This document shows, in pieces, positions 1 to 10,222 of a DNA stretch of 64,000 nucleotides (its first letter is position 1; the number at the start of each line of letters is the position of its first letter). The notes below the pieces were generated by a model. The model was not told the origin of the DNA, searched no databases, and saw nothing but the letters and a program-made list of their open reading frames with translations. Source of the stretch: Colocasia esculenta (lineage: Eukaryota; Streptophyta; Magnoliopsida; Alismatales; Araceae); contig CM024759.1 of the NCBI GenBank assembly GCA_014218235.1, positions 5,596,712 through 5,660,711 on the forward strand, given 5' to 3'. A program made the position numbers and the translations under genes.

Positions 1-425
1 TCCTTCCTACGATTCTTCTCTACTTTCATAACTTCATGCTTATAGTCTCTTCATTTGTATAAAGCCATATTTCCTTTTGTTCCATGTTCTGTAGGATTCC
101 TTCTTCCTTCTTTCCTTCATTCTTGCTTCTTTTTCGTACACAAGAACCTCATGTTTAAAGTGTTTACCTTGTACACACACTTGTCTCTAATTCTGGAAAG
201 AACCATGGAAGTGTTGTTCTATTCCTTGTAATCATGCTTTAGCTAAGGTTTATGTTATGACTCGAGCATACTATGAAAATCATTCCATTAGAAGCAAGAA
301 AATGTTGTCAGAAAGTGTTGCACTTCTAGTTGTCATCTTTCCTTAGATTTCCATGCCACAATATATCCATGTTGTTTTACTTGTTTCCCTTACGGAAAGT
401 GGTGTTTAGAACTGGAAACAAGACT
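1..425 (+). mobile_element. Left part of an older LTR fragment hosting the Tekay insertion
   Basis: There is no credible coding sequence here; the 84-codon frame at 330-584 crosses into the LTR and is chance. The pyrimidine-rich text and the phrase around 227-242 resemble 15560-15720 in the 3' LTR of the neighbouring element. The continuation beyond the inserted element (9893-10222) resembles 16140-16390 in the same LTR. I infer that this is part of an LTR of that family, interrupted by the younger Tekay element. The outer start is beyond the window. Confidence 0.5.
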
Positions 426-430
426 CTTTT
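426..430. repeat. Target-site duplication, left copy (CTTTT)
   Basis: CTTTT directly precedes the 5' LTR and is repeated at 9893-9897 directly after the 3' LTR, as expected for integrase-mediated insertion. Confidence 0.93.
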
Positions 431-2717
431 TGTAACGTCGCGTGCTTTTCGGATACATGCAGATCATGTGTGTTGTGGTTGTGGCGGCCGTTGCGAGGCC
501 AGTGTGAGTTGGTTATGTGGAATGTGTGGTGTGGATGTGTGGTTTGTTCAGGTGAAGTGCAAGTTTGGTCCTGAAATGAAATAGGACCTGCTGCAGTTGG
601 GTTGGAGTTGGTGGCCAGGGGTGGTCGCTGACTTGTTGGCGTCCAGATAGGTGGCCGTTGACTTCATGATCTTGGCGGCATTAGATGTGGATGTTTAGGG
701 TGGCGGTTGCTATTGGCGGCAGAGGGGTTGACGCCAACCTGAGAATTCTGCAGGTTATAGGGTCACTCGAGAGCAGGTTCTTCACCTGGTTCTCATTCTC
801 CCTTGCCCCAGCTTCATGCCCCCGTGTTCCTAAAGCTTCCAACAGGTACTGAAGGGTGCTTGGAGGATCGTGGGACGTGTGGCGTTGCCGAATCGCGCGA
901 GGAAACGCCGTGGCGTGGTGCAATTCCCGTGGGAGCTCGCGGAGGGTTCGGTGTGAACCGGGAGATTGCGGGAGGTTTTAGCGCGTTCTGACGTAGGGAA
1001 TGACCCTTGTAGTTCCTGTAGGTTGTGTTAATGTAATTAGATAACATGAATCTGCATGAAAATGGTGATTTCGGGTCATGGTATCCATGCGGGATAATGG
1101 GTGGTTTGATGATTTTAAGTAGTAAAGCATGTTGTTTTAGTTTAATTATAATGCATGGGAGTTAGAGGAACTGTTTCCTCCTATTTTCTTAATGGTTTCG
1201 GGATCAGGAATGCATGTGGGATCGGTTAGGGTTTCTGCAGGAGTAGAAGCTGAAGATCTTGGCGTCAACATCGTTGGTCGCCAGGTTCATCAGCTGGGAT
1301 ATAGACGGCCAGATCACTTGACGTCTACTTCCTGTAAGCGGTAGTCGATGTGGCCGCCTACTTGTATATAAGCAGAAATGACTATTTAAGGTATTTGTCG
1401 ATAATTAATGGTGCGTTGGCACCTGAGGTGCACTGAGTGCACATGGTTTCTGTATTTAGCATACGGAGTATGCAGTGACTTGCTTACTTTCGTGGTTGCG
1501 TATTGTTCACGCGAGTCTAGTTGGGTTCACGTGTAGTGGACCATTGGTACTTGTGGTTTACATGATGTTTCACGTGGTTTGTGTGTGACGTGCACGTGGT
1601 TTTGTGTACGTGGAAAGTAGTACGACACCTACCATGGTTACCTCTCCAGTTGGGTGCCCCAGGTTCTTTGTGAGCCAGACTGTTAGCTCGGAGCTTTGTC
1701 CCGGTACTTGTGTTGTACCGTCGAGGTCTGTGTCGTCTGACCTGGACACCCTCACTCTTGTGTTTGAGTTGCACGTCCGGCTGAGGGAAAGACGACAGTG
1801 GGACAGTGACACTTGTGTTTGTCTTTAGTCACTTGTAGCGCGCTCGTAGTTGGGGGTACAGACACCAGTAGATGTACTGGACCCCAGCTAGTCCTTTTCC
1901 AGTGCCTCACTCTAGAGAGTTCCGGGCCAGGATCTCTAGAGGTGTTAGGCATGGGCCTGTGACCGTGTGGTCCGCAGGTGGTGGTGTTTAGTTGGTCTCC
2001 ACAGTTGCTTGACCTTTTCACGTGGAGCGGCAGCTGGACCCTTCGTCCGTGGCTGCGAGACTGAGAGGTAGACCTGTGTTAGCTTGTCTGAGTCAGTTTC
2101 TGGTGTTGCGAACCAGTTCACGTGGCTCGTGTTGGCTGTCTCTACTTTAGCTTGTACACCTGTACTGGTTTGCCGTTTAATTATTACAGTTGTTTTACGT
2201 AGTCGGCAGACGGTGAGTAATTTTACAGCTTTTATATCCTGCTTAGCTGTTCTATAAATTGTTGGTACTGTTTACTACTTTCGTACCTGTGGTTTTAGTT
2301 TGCTCGGTGTTGGGGGAGTTCCCTACTGAGCCAGTGACTAGCGAGGCTCACCCCTACCCCCACAGGTGAGAGCGAGGAGGACGTTTCACGACCGACGTCC
2401 AATTCAGAGCCGCGTCGTAGCAGTGCAGGGTCGGTACCTCCAGCTATGTAGTAGCAGCTCCAGCAGTGTAGTGTAGATAGTTATTTATTTTCTTCAGTTG
2501 TACCTCGGGGTATGCCCCAGGCTCTTGTATTTCTTTTCAGTTTTTTGGAAATTTGGCTATGTAACTTGTGAAATATATATAAAATGTGGTGTGTTCCTTT
2601 GTGTTTACACGGACTGTGGTTTGGTTTCCCTTGCGAGGCTTCGGCCCGTTCGCGGGAGGCGGACTCGGATCAAGTACGTTATCGGTTTAACGGGCTAGGC
2701 CGAGGCATTCCGCCACA
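431..2717 (+). repeat. 5' LTR of the Tekay-type element
   Basis: It starts TGTAACGTCG and ends CCGCCACA, giving the usual TG...CA ends. It matches 7606-9892 at the same length of 2287 bp. It holds promoter and polyadenylation signals for the element and encodes no protein; the short open frames inside are shadows. A diverged relative lies in reverse orientation at 31201-33453. Confidence 0.95.
1365..1372 (+). promoter_or_regulatory. Candidate TATA box in the LTR
   Basis: TATATAAG lies in the middle of the LTR and is repeated in the 3' LTR near 8540. Position and sequence fit a U3 promoter; no transcript evidence is available. Confidence 0.35.
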
Positions 2718-2719
2718 AT

Positions 2720-2731
2720 TGGTATCAGAGC
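2720..2731 (+). promoter_or_regulatory. Primer binding site, initiator-Met tRNA type
   Basis: TGGTATCAGAGC starts two bases after the 5' LTR. This is the standard plant primer site complementary to the 3' end of initiator methionine tRNA. The match ends after 12 bases. Confidence 0.92.
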
Positions 2732-2873
2732 AAGCTCCGTGTTAATATAAGGGAATTAGAAAGATACATAGCCTTATTTCAGTCTTTGTACACTGCTGGT
2801 AGGGACCCTGGATTCTGATAATTTGTTGTTTTAATTTTTGTTTGGTGTTTTGTTTATGTAGAAAATTTCTGGA

Positions 2874-4091
2874 ATGGCTGATAGAAGAGATTGAGGTGGT
2901 GGAGGAGATGATACGGAGGAGAGTACCCAGCGTATGATCGAAAGAATCTGGGAAAGCCTCACGGATATTCGGACGAGGATGGATCAGCAGGCGCCGATAC
3001 CACCGATTGCAGTGCCACCTGGGGATGGAGAGGCTGTACCTGTAGCTCCAGTTCCGCCAAGAATAGAGGTGCCTTTTGCAGCACCTGTGCCACCACCACC
3101 ACCAGTGCTGATAGCAGAGAAACCAGTGATGCAGGTGGAGAAATTTTTGAGATTGCAGCCACCTACTTATTTAGGAGGGCCGAATCCAGATACAGCAGTG
3201 CACTGGGTTCATGAGGTTGAGAGGGTTTTTGCAACTATGAGGTGTCCGGCAGCAGATAAGGTTGTGTTAGCTGCTTATCAGTTGAGAGGTTTTGCATTGG
3301 AATGGTGGCGACTGAAGATGCAGACCACCTTCGCAGGCAGGACAGAAGAGGCAATCACTTGGTCGGAATCTTTTGATGTATTTAATGATACATTCTTTCC
3401 GATTCAAGTGCAGCAGGTGAAAAGGGAGCAGTTTCGGACACTCCAGCAAGGTAACTCTTCAGTTTTAGAGTACCAGATGAGGTTTATGGCGCTCAGCCGA
3501 TATGCACCTTATGTTGTATCAGATAATAATATGATGGTTGAGTATTTCATTATAGGTTTGAGAGTGGAATTGCAGGATGCAATAGTGCCTCTCATGTGTA
3601 AGACAGTGGAAGAAGCAGCCCAGAGAGCAGCTACATTAGAGAGGTCTTTTCGAACTCGTCAAGTGAGCGAGTCAGGTTCAGGTAGTTTTTGGCTACCACA
3701 GCAGTCAGTGGGTGCAAGTAAAGGTAAAGCACCAGCAGGACCTTCTTCATCAGGCTTTGGTAAATGGGGTCAGAAATTAAAGCAAGCATTTAAAGGCAAA
3801 GGAAGAGGATGGGGAGGTCGTCAGCAATATCAGCAAGGTCGAGGTAGGCCTGAGGTGGAGGAGTCACAGCAGAGTACTGCCAGGCAGCCTGTTACTCCAC
3901 CGGGATATAGATGTTATAATTGTAATCAGCCGAGACATTTGATCCGCAATTGTCCCTATCCGAGAGAATATGGTTATGGAAGAGGTGTGCAGCAGCAGCA
4001 ACAGCCTCAGTAGTTTCAGCAGCCACAGTCAGGTCGTGGCAGAGGAGCACCGCAGCAGCGAGGAAGAGGCCGGGTTATGGCTATCACCTGA
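2874..4091 (+). pseudogene. gag of the Tekay-type element, interrupted by stops
   Basis: Gag forms the retrotransposon's cytoplasmic particle. The likely native start is the ATG at 2874, but codon 7 is TGA (2892), so the longest open stretch begins at the in-frame ATG 2934 and runs 359 codons to TAG at 4011. The capsid-like region (PF03732 type) follows a proline-rich N-terminus, with the conserved tryptophans around 3210-3310. A basic, Gly/Gln-rich tail carries one zinc knuckle, C-x2-C-x4-H-x4-C, at about 3912-3953 (CYNCNQPRHLIRNC). Here the usual Gly before His is Arg. The same frame continues past 4011, through another TGA at 4089, into the protease, so gag and pol were one frame. TGA at 2892 and 4089 would fit CGA to TGA and TAG at 4011 would fit CAG to TAG, which are C-to-T changes typical of methylated repeats. 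Confidence 0.9.
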
Positions 4092-4112
4092 GCCCAGGCG
4101 GAGGCATCGAAT

Positions 4113-4589
4113 ATGATAGAAGGTACTTTACCTCTTTATGAATATTCAGCAAGAGTTTTATTTGATTCGGGTGCCTCTCATTCTTTTATTTCCAAAGAAT
4201 TTCTGGATCGTATGGCTCATCCTTTAGAAGAGAAGTCTTGTGAGTTAGTAGTAGAAGTTCCTTCAGGTGAGTTCTTGCTCACTTCGAGGTATGTAGATGA
4301 AGCTCCTGTTATGATTAAAGGGAACCAGATGCCGGGTCGGTTGTATGCCCTGCAGTTGTCAGATTATGATATTATTTTGGGTATGGACTGGCTTGAGATG
4401 TATGGAGCAATGTTAGATTGCAGAAAGAAAAGGATCAGGTTTTGTCATCCTAATGGTGCAGTATTTGAATATCAAGGTATGCCTTTTTATACCTCTAAAT
4501 TTCTAATTTCTGCAATTAAAGCTAAAAAGTTGATAAATGCTGGGTGTGTGGCTTATTTAGCCTCGGTAAGTCTGGTAGAAGCTAGTTAG
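4113..4589 (+). pseudogene. Aspartic protease segment of pol
   Basis: This is an open stretch of 158 codons in the gag frame. The retropepsin active site DSGASHSFIS lies at about 4168-4197. The conserved region around ILGMDWL near 4374-4394 is the other half of the protease signature (flap and C-terminal motif). The enzyme would cut the Gag-Pol polyprotein in the particle. The stretch ends at TAG 4587, and the frame resumes immediately as reverse transcriptase. It is a broken part of one polyprotein, not a separate gene. Confidence 0.9.
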
Positions 4590-5975
4590 CCAGTGGAAGC
4601 AGTTCCCGTGGTTAGGGAATTTGCTGATGTTTTTCCTGAAGATTTGTCTGGTTTAGCTCCACATAGAGAGGTGGACTTTACCATTGAGTTGCTGCCAGGT
4701 ACCATGCCGATTTCTAAAGCTCCATATCGGATGGCACCAGCAGAACTTAAAGAATTGAAGAAGCAGTTAGAAGAGCTATTACAGAAAGGGTTTATTAGAC
4801 CGAGTCATTCCCCGTGGGGAGCGCCGGTATTATTTGTGAAAAAGAAAGATGGAAGTTTTCGGATGTGTATTGATTATAGGAAGTTGAATGATGTGACCAT
4901 CAAGAATAAGTACCTGTTGCTAAGAATAGATGATCTATTTGATCAGTTGTAATCAGCAAAGGTATTTTCTAAAATTGATTTAAGGTCTGGGTACCATCAG
5001 TTGAGAATTAAAGATGAAGATATAGATAAGACAGCTTTCAGAACCAGATATGGTCACTTTGAGTTTGTAGTTATGCCATTTGGGTTGACTAATGCTCCTG
5101 CAGGTTTTATGGATCTGATGAACAGAATTTTTCATCCATATTTAGACCAATTCATTGTGGTCTTTATTGATGATATTCTGATTTATTCAGCATCTGAAGA
5201 GGAGCATGCAGCTCATTTGAGGTTTACCCTGCAATTGTTAAGGGATAACCAGTTATTTGCCAAATTCAATAAGTGTGAATTTTGGCTGAAAGAAATTCAG
5301 TTTTTGGGTCATGTTATCTCAGCTAAAGGAGTAGCAGTAGACCCAAGTAAAGTGGAAGCAGTGATGAGATGGGGAGTGCCTAAGACAATAACTGAGATTA
5401 GAAGTTTTCTGGGATTGGCAGATTATTATAGGTGCTTTATTCAAGATTTTTCTAAGATTGCAGCACCTATGACTAAATTGACCAGGAAAGGGGTACCATT
5501 TGTGTGGTCCGGTGAATGTCAGAAAAGTTTTATGGAATTGAAGAAAAGACTTACATCAGCACCTATATTGACATTACCGGCAGGGAGTGGTGGTTTTGTG
5601 TTATATACTGATGCTTCAAGGAGAGGACTTGGTGCAGTACTTATGCAGCATGGCAAAGTGATAGCTTATACGTCCAGGCAATTGAAGCCGGCAGAAGAGA
5701 ATTACCCCACTCATGATTTGGAATTGGCAGCAGTTGTGTTTGCTTTGAAAATGTGGAGGCATTATCTGTATGGCGAGAGATTTGAGATCTTTACAGATCA
5801 TAAAAGTTTGAAGTATATCTTCTTGCAGAAAGATTTGAATCTTCGTCAGTGCAGATGGATTGAATACTTGAAGGATTATGATTTCAGTTTGGCTTACCAT
5901 CTGGGTAAGGCCAATGTTGTAGCTGATGCCTTGAGCAGAAAGGCATATGTAAGTTTAATGATGATTAAAGAATGA
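4590..5975 (+). pseudogene. Reverse transcriptase and RNase H segment of pol
   Basis: RT copies the element RNA into DNA and RNase H removes the template. RT palm motifs are present: the region ending in FRMCIDYRKLN before 4895, KIDLRSGYHQ near 4975-5000, MPFGLTNAP near 5073-5099, and the catalytic FIDD box at 5163-5174. RNase H follows from about 5600, with TDAS near 5607 and the TDHKSL region near 5797. Two breaks are seen. A TAA at 4950-4952 lies between two RT blocks. At the 3' end the frame is shifted because the 14-mer at 5957-5970 is repeated in tandem at 5971-5984, which makes a premature TGA at 5973. The active-site residues are preserved, so decay is recent and sequence loss is small. 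Confidence 0.92.
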
Positions 5976-7489
5976 TGATTAAAGAATGGAAGCTGTATGA
6001 AGAGGTAGTAGAGAACTCCTTGTATGTGCCCAGTAGTCAGCGACGGGCAGTACTAGCTGCTAGTGCTGTAGAGCCGTCTTTGTATTGGCAGATAATTGAA
6101 GCTCAGAGAGCAGATGTAAATTTAGCTGAAATTGTGAAAATGGAAGGAGTTACCATTGATGATAATTGTGTGGTCAAGCTCAGAGGCAGATTGTTTGTTC
6201 CAGCAGAGAGAGAGGTAAAGCAGCGAGTGTTGGAAGAGGCTCATAAATCTAGGTACACTATCCATCCGGGTAGTACTAAAATGTACCATGATTTGAGAAA
6301 GTATTTCTGGTGGCCTCATATGAAGAAAGAAATAGCAGAGTTTGTTGCAAGATGTGCTATCTCTCAGCAGATTAAAGCAGAGCATCAGAAGCCTGGAGGT
6401 TTGTTGCAACCGTTACCCATTCCACAGTGGAAATGGGATGATATTGCCATGGATTTTGTGGCAGGTTTACCAAGATCGAGTTCCGGGCATAATGGAATAT
6501 GGATATTTGTTGACAGATTAACCAAGGTATGCAGATTAGTGGCAGTAAGTATGTCTTGGACAGTGGATAGATTAGCAAATATTTATGTTGAAAAGATTGT
6601 TCCACTGCATGGTATCCCGAAGACTATTGTGTCTGATAGAGTTCCAAGGTTTACTTCTGGTTTTTGGAGAAGCCTGCAAAGAGTAATTGGTACTGAACTG
6701 AGATATAGTTCCGCTTATCATCCCCAGACAGATGGTCAGACAGAGAGGACTATCCAAACAATTGAAGATATGTTGCGAGCTTGTTGTTTAGTTTGGGGAG
6801 GTAGCTGGGAACATCATTTGGGAATGGTTGAGTTTGCCTATAATAATAGTTATCATACCAGTCTTGGAATGGCACCGTATGAAGCTTTATATGGAAGGCC
6901 ATGTAGAACCCCATTGAACTGGCATGAAGTGGGAGAAAGGCAGTTAGTGGGTCCTGAATTGATTCAGCAAACCACTGAAATAGTGAAGCTTATTAAAGAG
7001 AAATTGCAGGCGGCTCAAAGCAGGCAAAAGAGTTATGTAGACATCCGGAGGAGACCACTTCAGTTTGAGGTGGGAGACTTGGTTTTCTTGAGAGTTTCCC
7101 CAAGTAAAGGCATTATGAGATTTGGCAAGACTGGAAAGTTGAGTCCAAGATATGTGGGACCTTTCCAGGTGATTGAAAGAATTGGGGAAACAGCTTATAG
7201 GCTGGAATTGCCAGCAGATTTTGCGGATGTTCATGATATATTTCATGTTTCTATGTTGAGAAAGTGCATTGAAGATCTAGCTCAAATAATTAGATATCAA
7301 GGTGGTGACCTGAGGCCGGATATGACTATGCCAGAATACCCGGAGCAGATCACAGATCGAAAGATAAAGAAGCTGAGAAATAAGGAAATTGAGCTAGTTA
7401 AAGTGAGATGGGAGAATAGGTTGGGTGGTGAGGATACCTGGGAGTTAGCCGAGGAAATGGCTAAGGGGTATCCCTATCTGTTCGAATAA
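5972..7489 (+). pseudogene. Integrase with C-terminal chromodomain-like tail
   Basis: This is a continuous 505-codon stretch, out of frame with the upstream RT because of the 14-bp duplication. It has an N-terminal HHCC zinc region around 6240-6380, in which the second Cys of the CxxC pair is Ser (CAIS). The DDE catalytic core follows: first Asp in MDFVAGLP near 6451, second Asp in IVSDR near 6630, and Glu in the HPQTDGQTE region near 6720-6745. A C-terminal GPF/Y-like segment (RYVGPFQV) lies near 7150. The last ~45 residues, with the spaced aromatic and acidic residues of a chromodomain (VRW..., ...DTWELAEE), are characteristic of chromoviruses, in which this domain guides insertion. The lost Cys means the integrase is probably inactive even apart from the frameshift. 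Confidence 0.92.
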
Positions 7490-7605
7490 GCTTTTGTATT
7501 TCTTTTTAGATGATAGTGCTTGTAAAAGTGTGTATGTATAAATTGTTTAACTTTGAGTTGTGTTATGAATTTCGAGGTCAAAATTTTCTTTTTAGATGAT
7601 AGTAA
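7490..7605 (+). other. 3' untranslated part of the Tekay-type element, no clear polypurine tract
   Basis: This short AT-rich stretch lies between integrase and the 3' LTR. A T-rich run followed by AGATGATAGTAA abuts the LTR where a polypurine tract is expected. The same phrase TTCTTTTTAGATGATAGT also occurs at 7500-7517. No good purine tract is present. Confidence 0.7.
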
Positions 7606-9892
7606 TGTAACGTCGCGTGCTTTTCGGATCCATGCGGATCATGTGTGTTGTGGTTGTGGCGGCCGTTGCGAGGCCAGTGTGAGTTGGTTGTGTGGAATGT
7701 GTGGTGTGGATGTGTGGTTTGTTCAGGTGAAGTGCTGGTTTGGTCCTGAAATGAAATAGGACCTGCTGCAGTTGGGTTGGAGTTGGCGGCCAGGGGTGGT
7801 CGCTGACTTGTTGGCGTCCAGATAGGTGGCCGTTGACTTCATGATCTTGGCGGCATTAGATGTGGACGTTTAGGGTGGCGGTTGCTATTGGCGGCAGAGG
7901 GGTTGACGCCAACCTGAGAATTCTGCAGGTTATAGGGTCACCCGAGAGCAGGTTCTTCACTTGGTTCTCATTCTCCCTTGCCCCAGCTTCATGCCCCCGT
8001 GTTCCTAAAGCTTACAACAGGTACTGAAGGGTGCTTGGAGGATCGTGGGACGTGTGGCGTTGCCGAATCGCGCGAGGAAACGTTGTGGCGTTGTGCAATT
8101 CCCGTGGGAGCTCGCGGAGGGTTCGGTGTGAACCGGGAGATTGCGGGAGGTTTTAGCGCGTTCTGACGTAGGGAATGACCCTTGTAGTTCCTGTAGGTTG
8201 TGTTAATGTAATTAGATAACATGAATCTGCATGAAAATGGTGATTTCGGGTCATGGTATCCATGCGGGATAATGGGTGGTTTGATGATTTTAAGTAGTAA
8301 AGCATGTTGTTTTAGTTTAATTATAATGCATGGGAGTTAGAGGAACTGTTTCCTCCTATTTTCTTAATGGTTTCGGGATCAGGAATGCATGCGGGATCGG
8401 TTAGGGTTTCTGCAGGAGTAGAAGCTGAAGATCTTGGCGTCAACATCGTTGGTCGCCAGGTTCATCAGCTGGGATATAGACGGCCAGATCACTTGACGTC
8501 TACTTCTTGTAAGCGGCAGTCGATGTGGCCGCCTACTTGTATATAAGCAGAAATGACTATTTAAGGTATTTGTCGATAATTAATGGTGCGTTGGCACCTG
8601 AGGTGCACTGAGTGCACATGGTTTCTGTATTTAGCATACGGAGTATGCAGTGACTTGCTTACTTTCGTGGTTGCGTGTTGTTCACGCGAGTCTAGTTGGG
8701 TTCACGTGTAGTGGACCGTTGGTACTTGTGGTTTACATGATGTTTCACGTGGTTTGTGTGTGACGTGCACGTGGTTTTGTGTACGTGGCAAGTAGTACGA
8801 CGCCTACCGTGGTTACCTCTCCAGTTGGGTGCCCCAGGTTCTTTGTGAGCCAGACTGTTAGCTCGGGGCTTTATCCCGGTACTTGTGTTGTACCGTCGAG
8901 GTCTGTGTCATCTGACCTGGACACCCTCACTCTTGTGTTTGAGTTGCACGTCCGGCTGAGGGAAAGACGACAGTGGGACAGTGACACTTGTGTTTGTCTT
9001 TAGTCACTTGTAGCGCGCTCGTAGTTGGGGGTACAGACACCAGTAGACGTACTGGACCCCAGCTAGTCCTTTTCCAGTGCCTCACTCTAGAGAGTTCCGG
9101 GCCAGGATCTCTAGAGGTGTTAGGCATGGGCCTGTGACCGTGTGGTCCGCAGGTGGTGGTGTTTAGTTGGTCTCCACAGTTGCTTGACCTTTTCACGTGG
9201 AGCGGCAGCTGGACCCTTCGTCCGTGGCTGCGAGACTGAGAGGTAGACCTGTGTTAGCTTGTCTGAGTCAGTTTCTGGTGTCGTGAACCAGTTCACGTGG
9301 CTCGTGTTGGCTGTCTCTACTTTAGCTTGTACACCTGTACTGGTTTGCCGTTTAATTATTACAGTTGTTTTATGTAGTCGGCAGACGGTGAGTAATTTTA
9401 CAACTTTTATATCCTGCTTAGCTGTTCTATAAATTGTTGGTACTGTTTACTACTTTCGTACCTGTGGTTTTGGTTTGCTCGGTGTTGGGGGAGTTCCCTA
9501 CTGAGCCAGTGACTAGCGAGGCTCACCCCTACCCCCACAGGTGAGAGCGAGGAGGACGTTTCACGACCGACGTCCAGTTCAGAGCTGCGTCGTAGCGGAG
9601 CATGGTCGGTACCTCCAGCTGTGTAGTAGCAGCTCCAACAGTGTAGTGTAGATAGTTATTTATTTTCTTCAGTTGTACCTCGGGGTATGCCCCAGGCTCT
9701 TGTACTTCTTTTCAGTTTTGTGGAAATTTGGCTATGTAACTTGTGAAATATATATAAAATGTGGTGTGTTCCTTTGTGTTTACACGGACTGTGGTTTGGT
9801 TTCCCTTGCGAGGCTTCGGCCCGTTCGCGGGAGGCGGACTCGGATCAAGTACGTTATCGGTTTAACGGGCTAGGCCGAGGCATTCCGCCACA
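7606..9892 (+). repeat. 3' LTR of the Tekay-type element
   Basis: It is the same 2287 bp length as the 5' LTR, with about 39 substitutions by hand count and no indel that I can see. It is followed by the CTTTT target duplication (9893-9897). Confidence 0.95.
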
Positions 9893-10222
9893 CTTTTGAT
9901 GTTGTCAATCATGTAAAGATTCATAGGAACACTTGGTAGAATTTCCTATGGTAGTTTTTCAACATTCCTGGAAGTTTAGATCACACCTGTCGACAGGTAT
10001 CCTGCTTCCAGAACCCAGGTAGTGCAAATCCACCAGTAGTTGTCGACAGATAGCTTCCTTCTGTCGACAGATGGCCTTCACCTATCGACAACCGACTTTG
10101 GCCTGTCAACAGGCAGTGCTTAGATCCCAGGAATTGGTTCTAGGAGGATAGTAGCTGTCGACAGCCACTTCCTGACTGTTGATAGGCCAAAGTCGGTTGT
10201 CGATAGGTGAAGGCCATCTGTC
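9893..10222 (+). mobile_element. Right part of the older LTR fragment, rich in TGTCGACA palindromes
   Basis: It begins with the right CTTTT duplication. From about 9985 it carries repeated copies of the palindrome TGTCGACA (near 9988, 10041, 10062, 10155) in the same context as 16140-16390. It ends abruptly at 10222 at the far edge of an inverted repeat. Confidence 0.6.
10066..10222. repeat. Inverted repeat, 47-bp arms, one mismatch
   Basis: The arm at 10066-10112 is the reverse complement of 10176-10222 except for one base, with a 63-bp spacer. The homologous LTR at 16350-16390 lacks the second arm, so it is an inverted copy added at the junction with unrelated DNA that starts at 10223. Confidence 0.88.

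Larger units (their letters stand above)
431..9892 (+). mobile_element. Complete Ty3/gypsy LTR retrotransposon, Tekay/Del chromovirus type
   Basis: This is a full element with two 2287-bp LTRs, a primer binding site, and gag then protease, RT, RNase H and integrase in that order, ending in a chromodomain-like tail. It has a perfect 5-bp target duplication. Long LTRs and a C-terminal chromodomain are typical of the plant Tekay (Del) clade. The coding region is dead: one reading frame is interrupted by five stop codons (2892, 4011, 4089, 4587, 4950) and one frameshift near 5971. By hand count the LTRs differ at about 39 of 2287 positions (about 1.7 %), so insertion is fairly recent on a plant time scale. 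Confidence 0.95.

Noticed and set aside
1604..1828. Conserved short frames shared by both Tekay LTRs
   Set aside because: They are conserved only because the LTRs are copies, and are absent or broken in the diverged solo LTR.
431..9892. Endogenous pararetrovirus
   Set aside because: LTRs, 5-bp target duplication, integrase and a chromodomain show a Ty3/gypsy retrotransposon; no movement protein.
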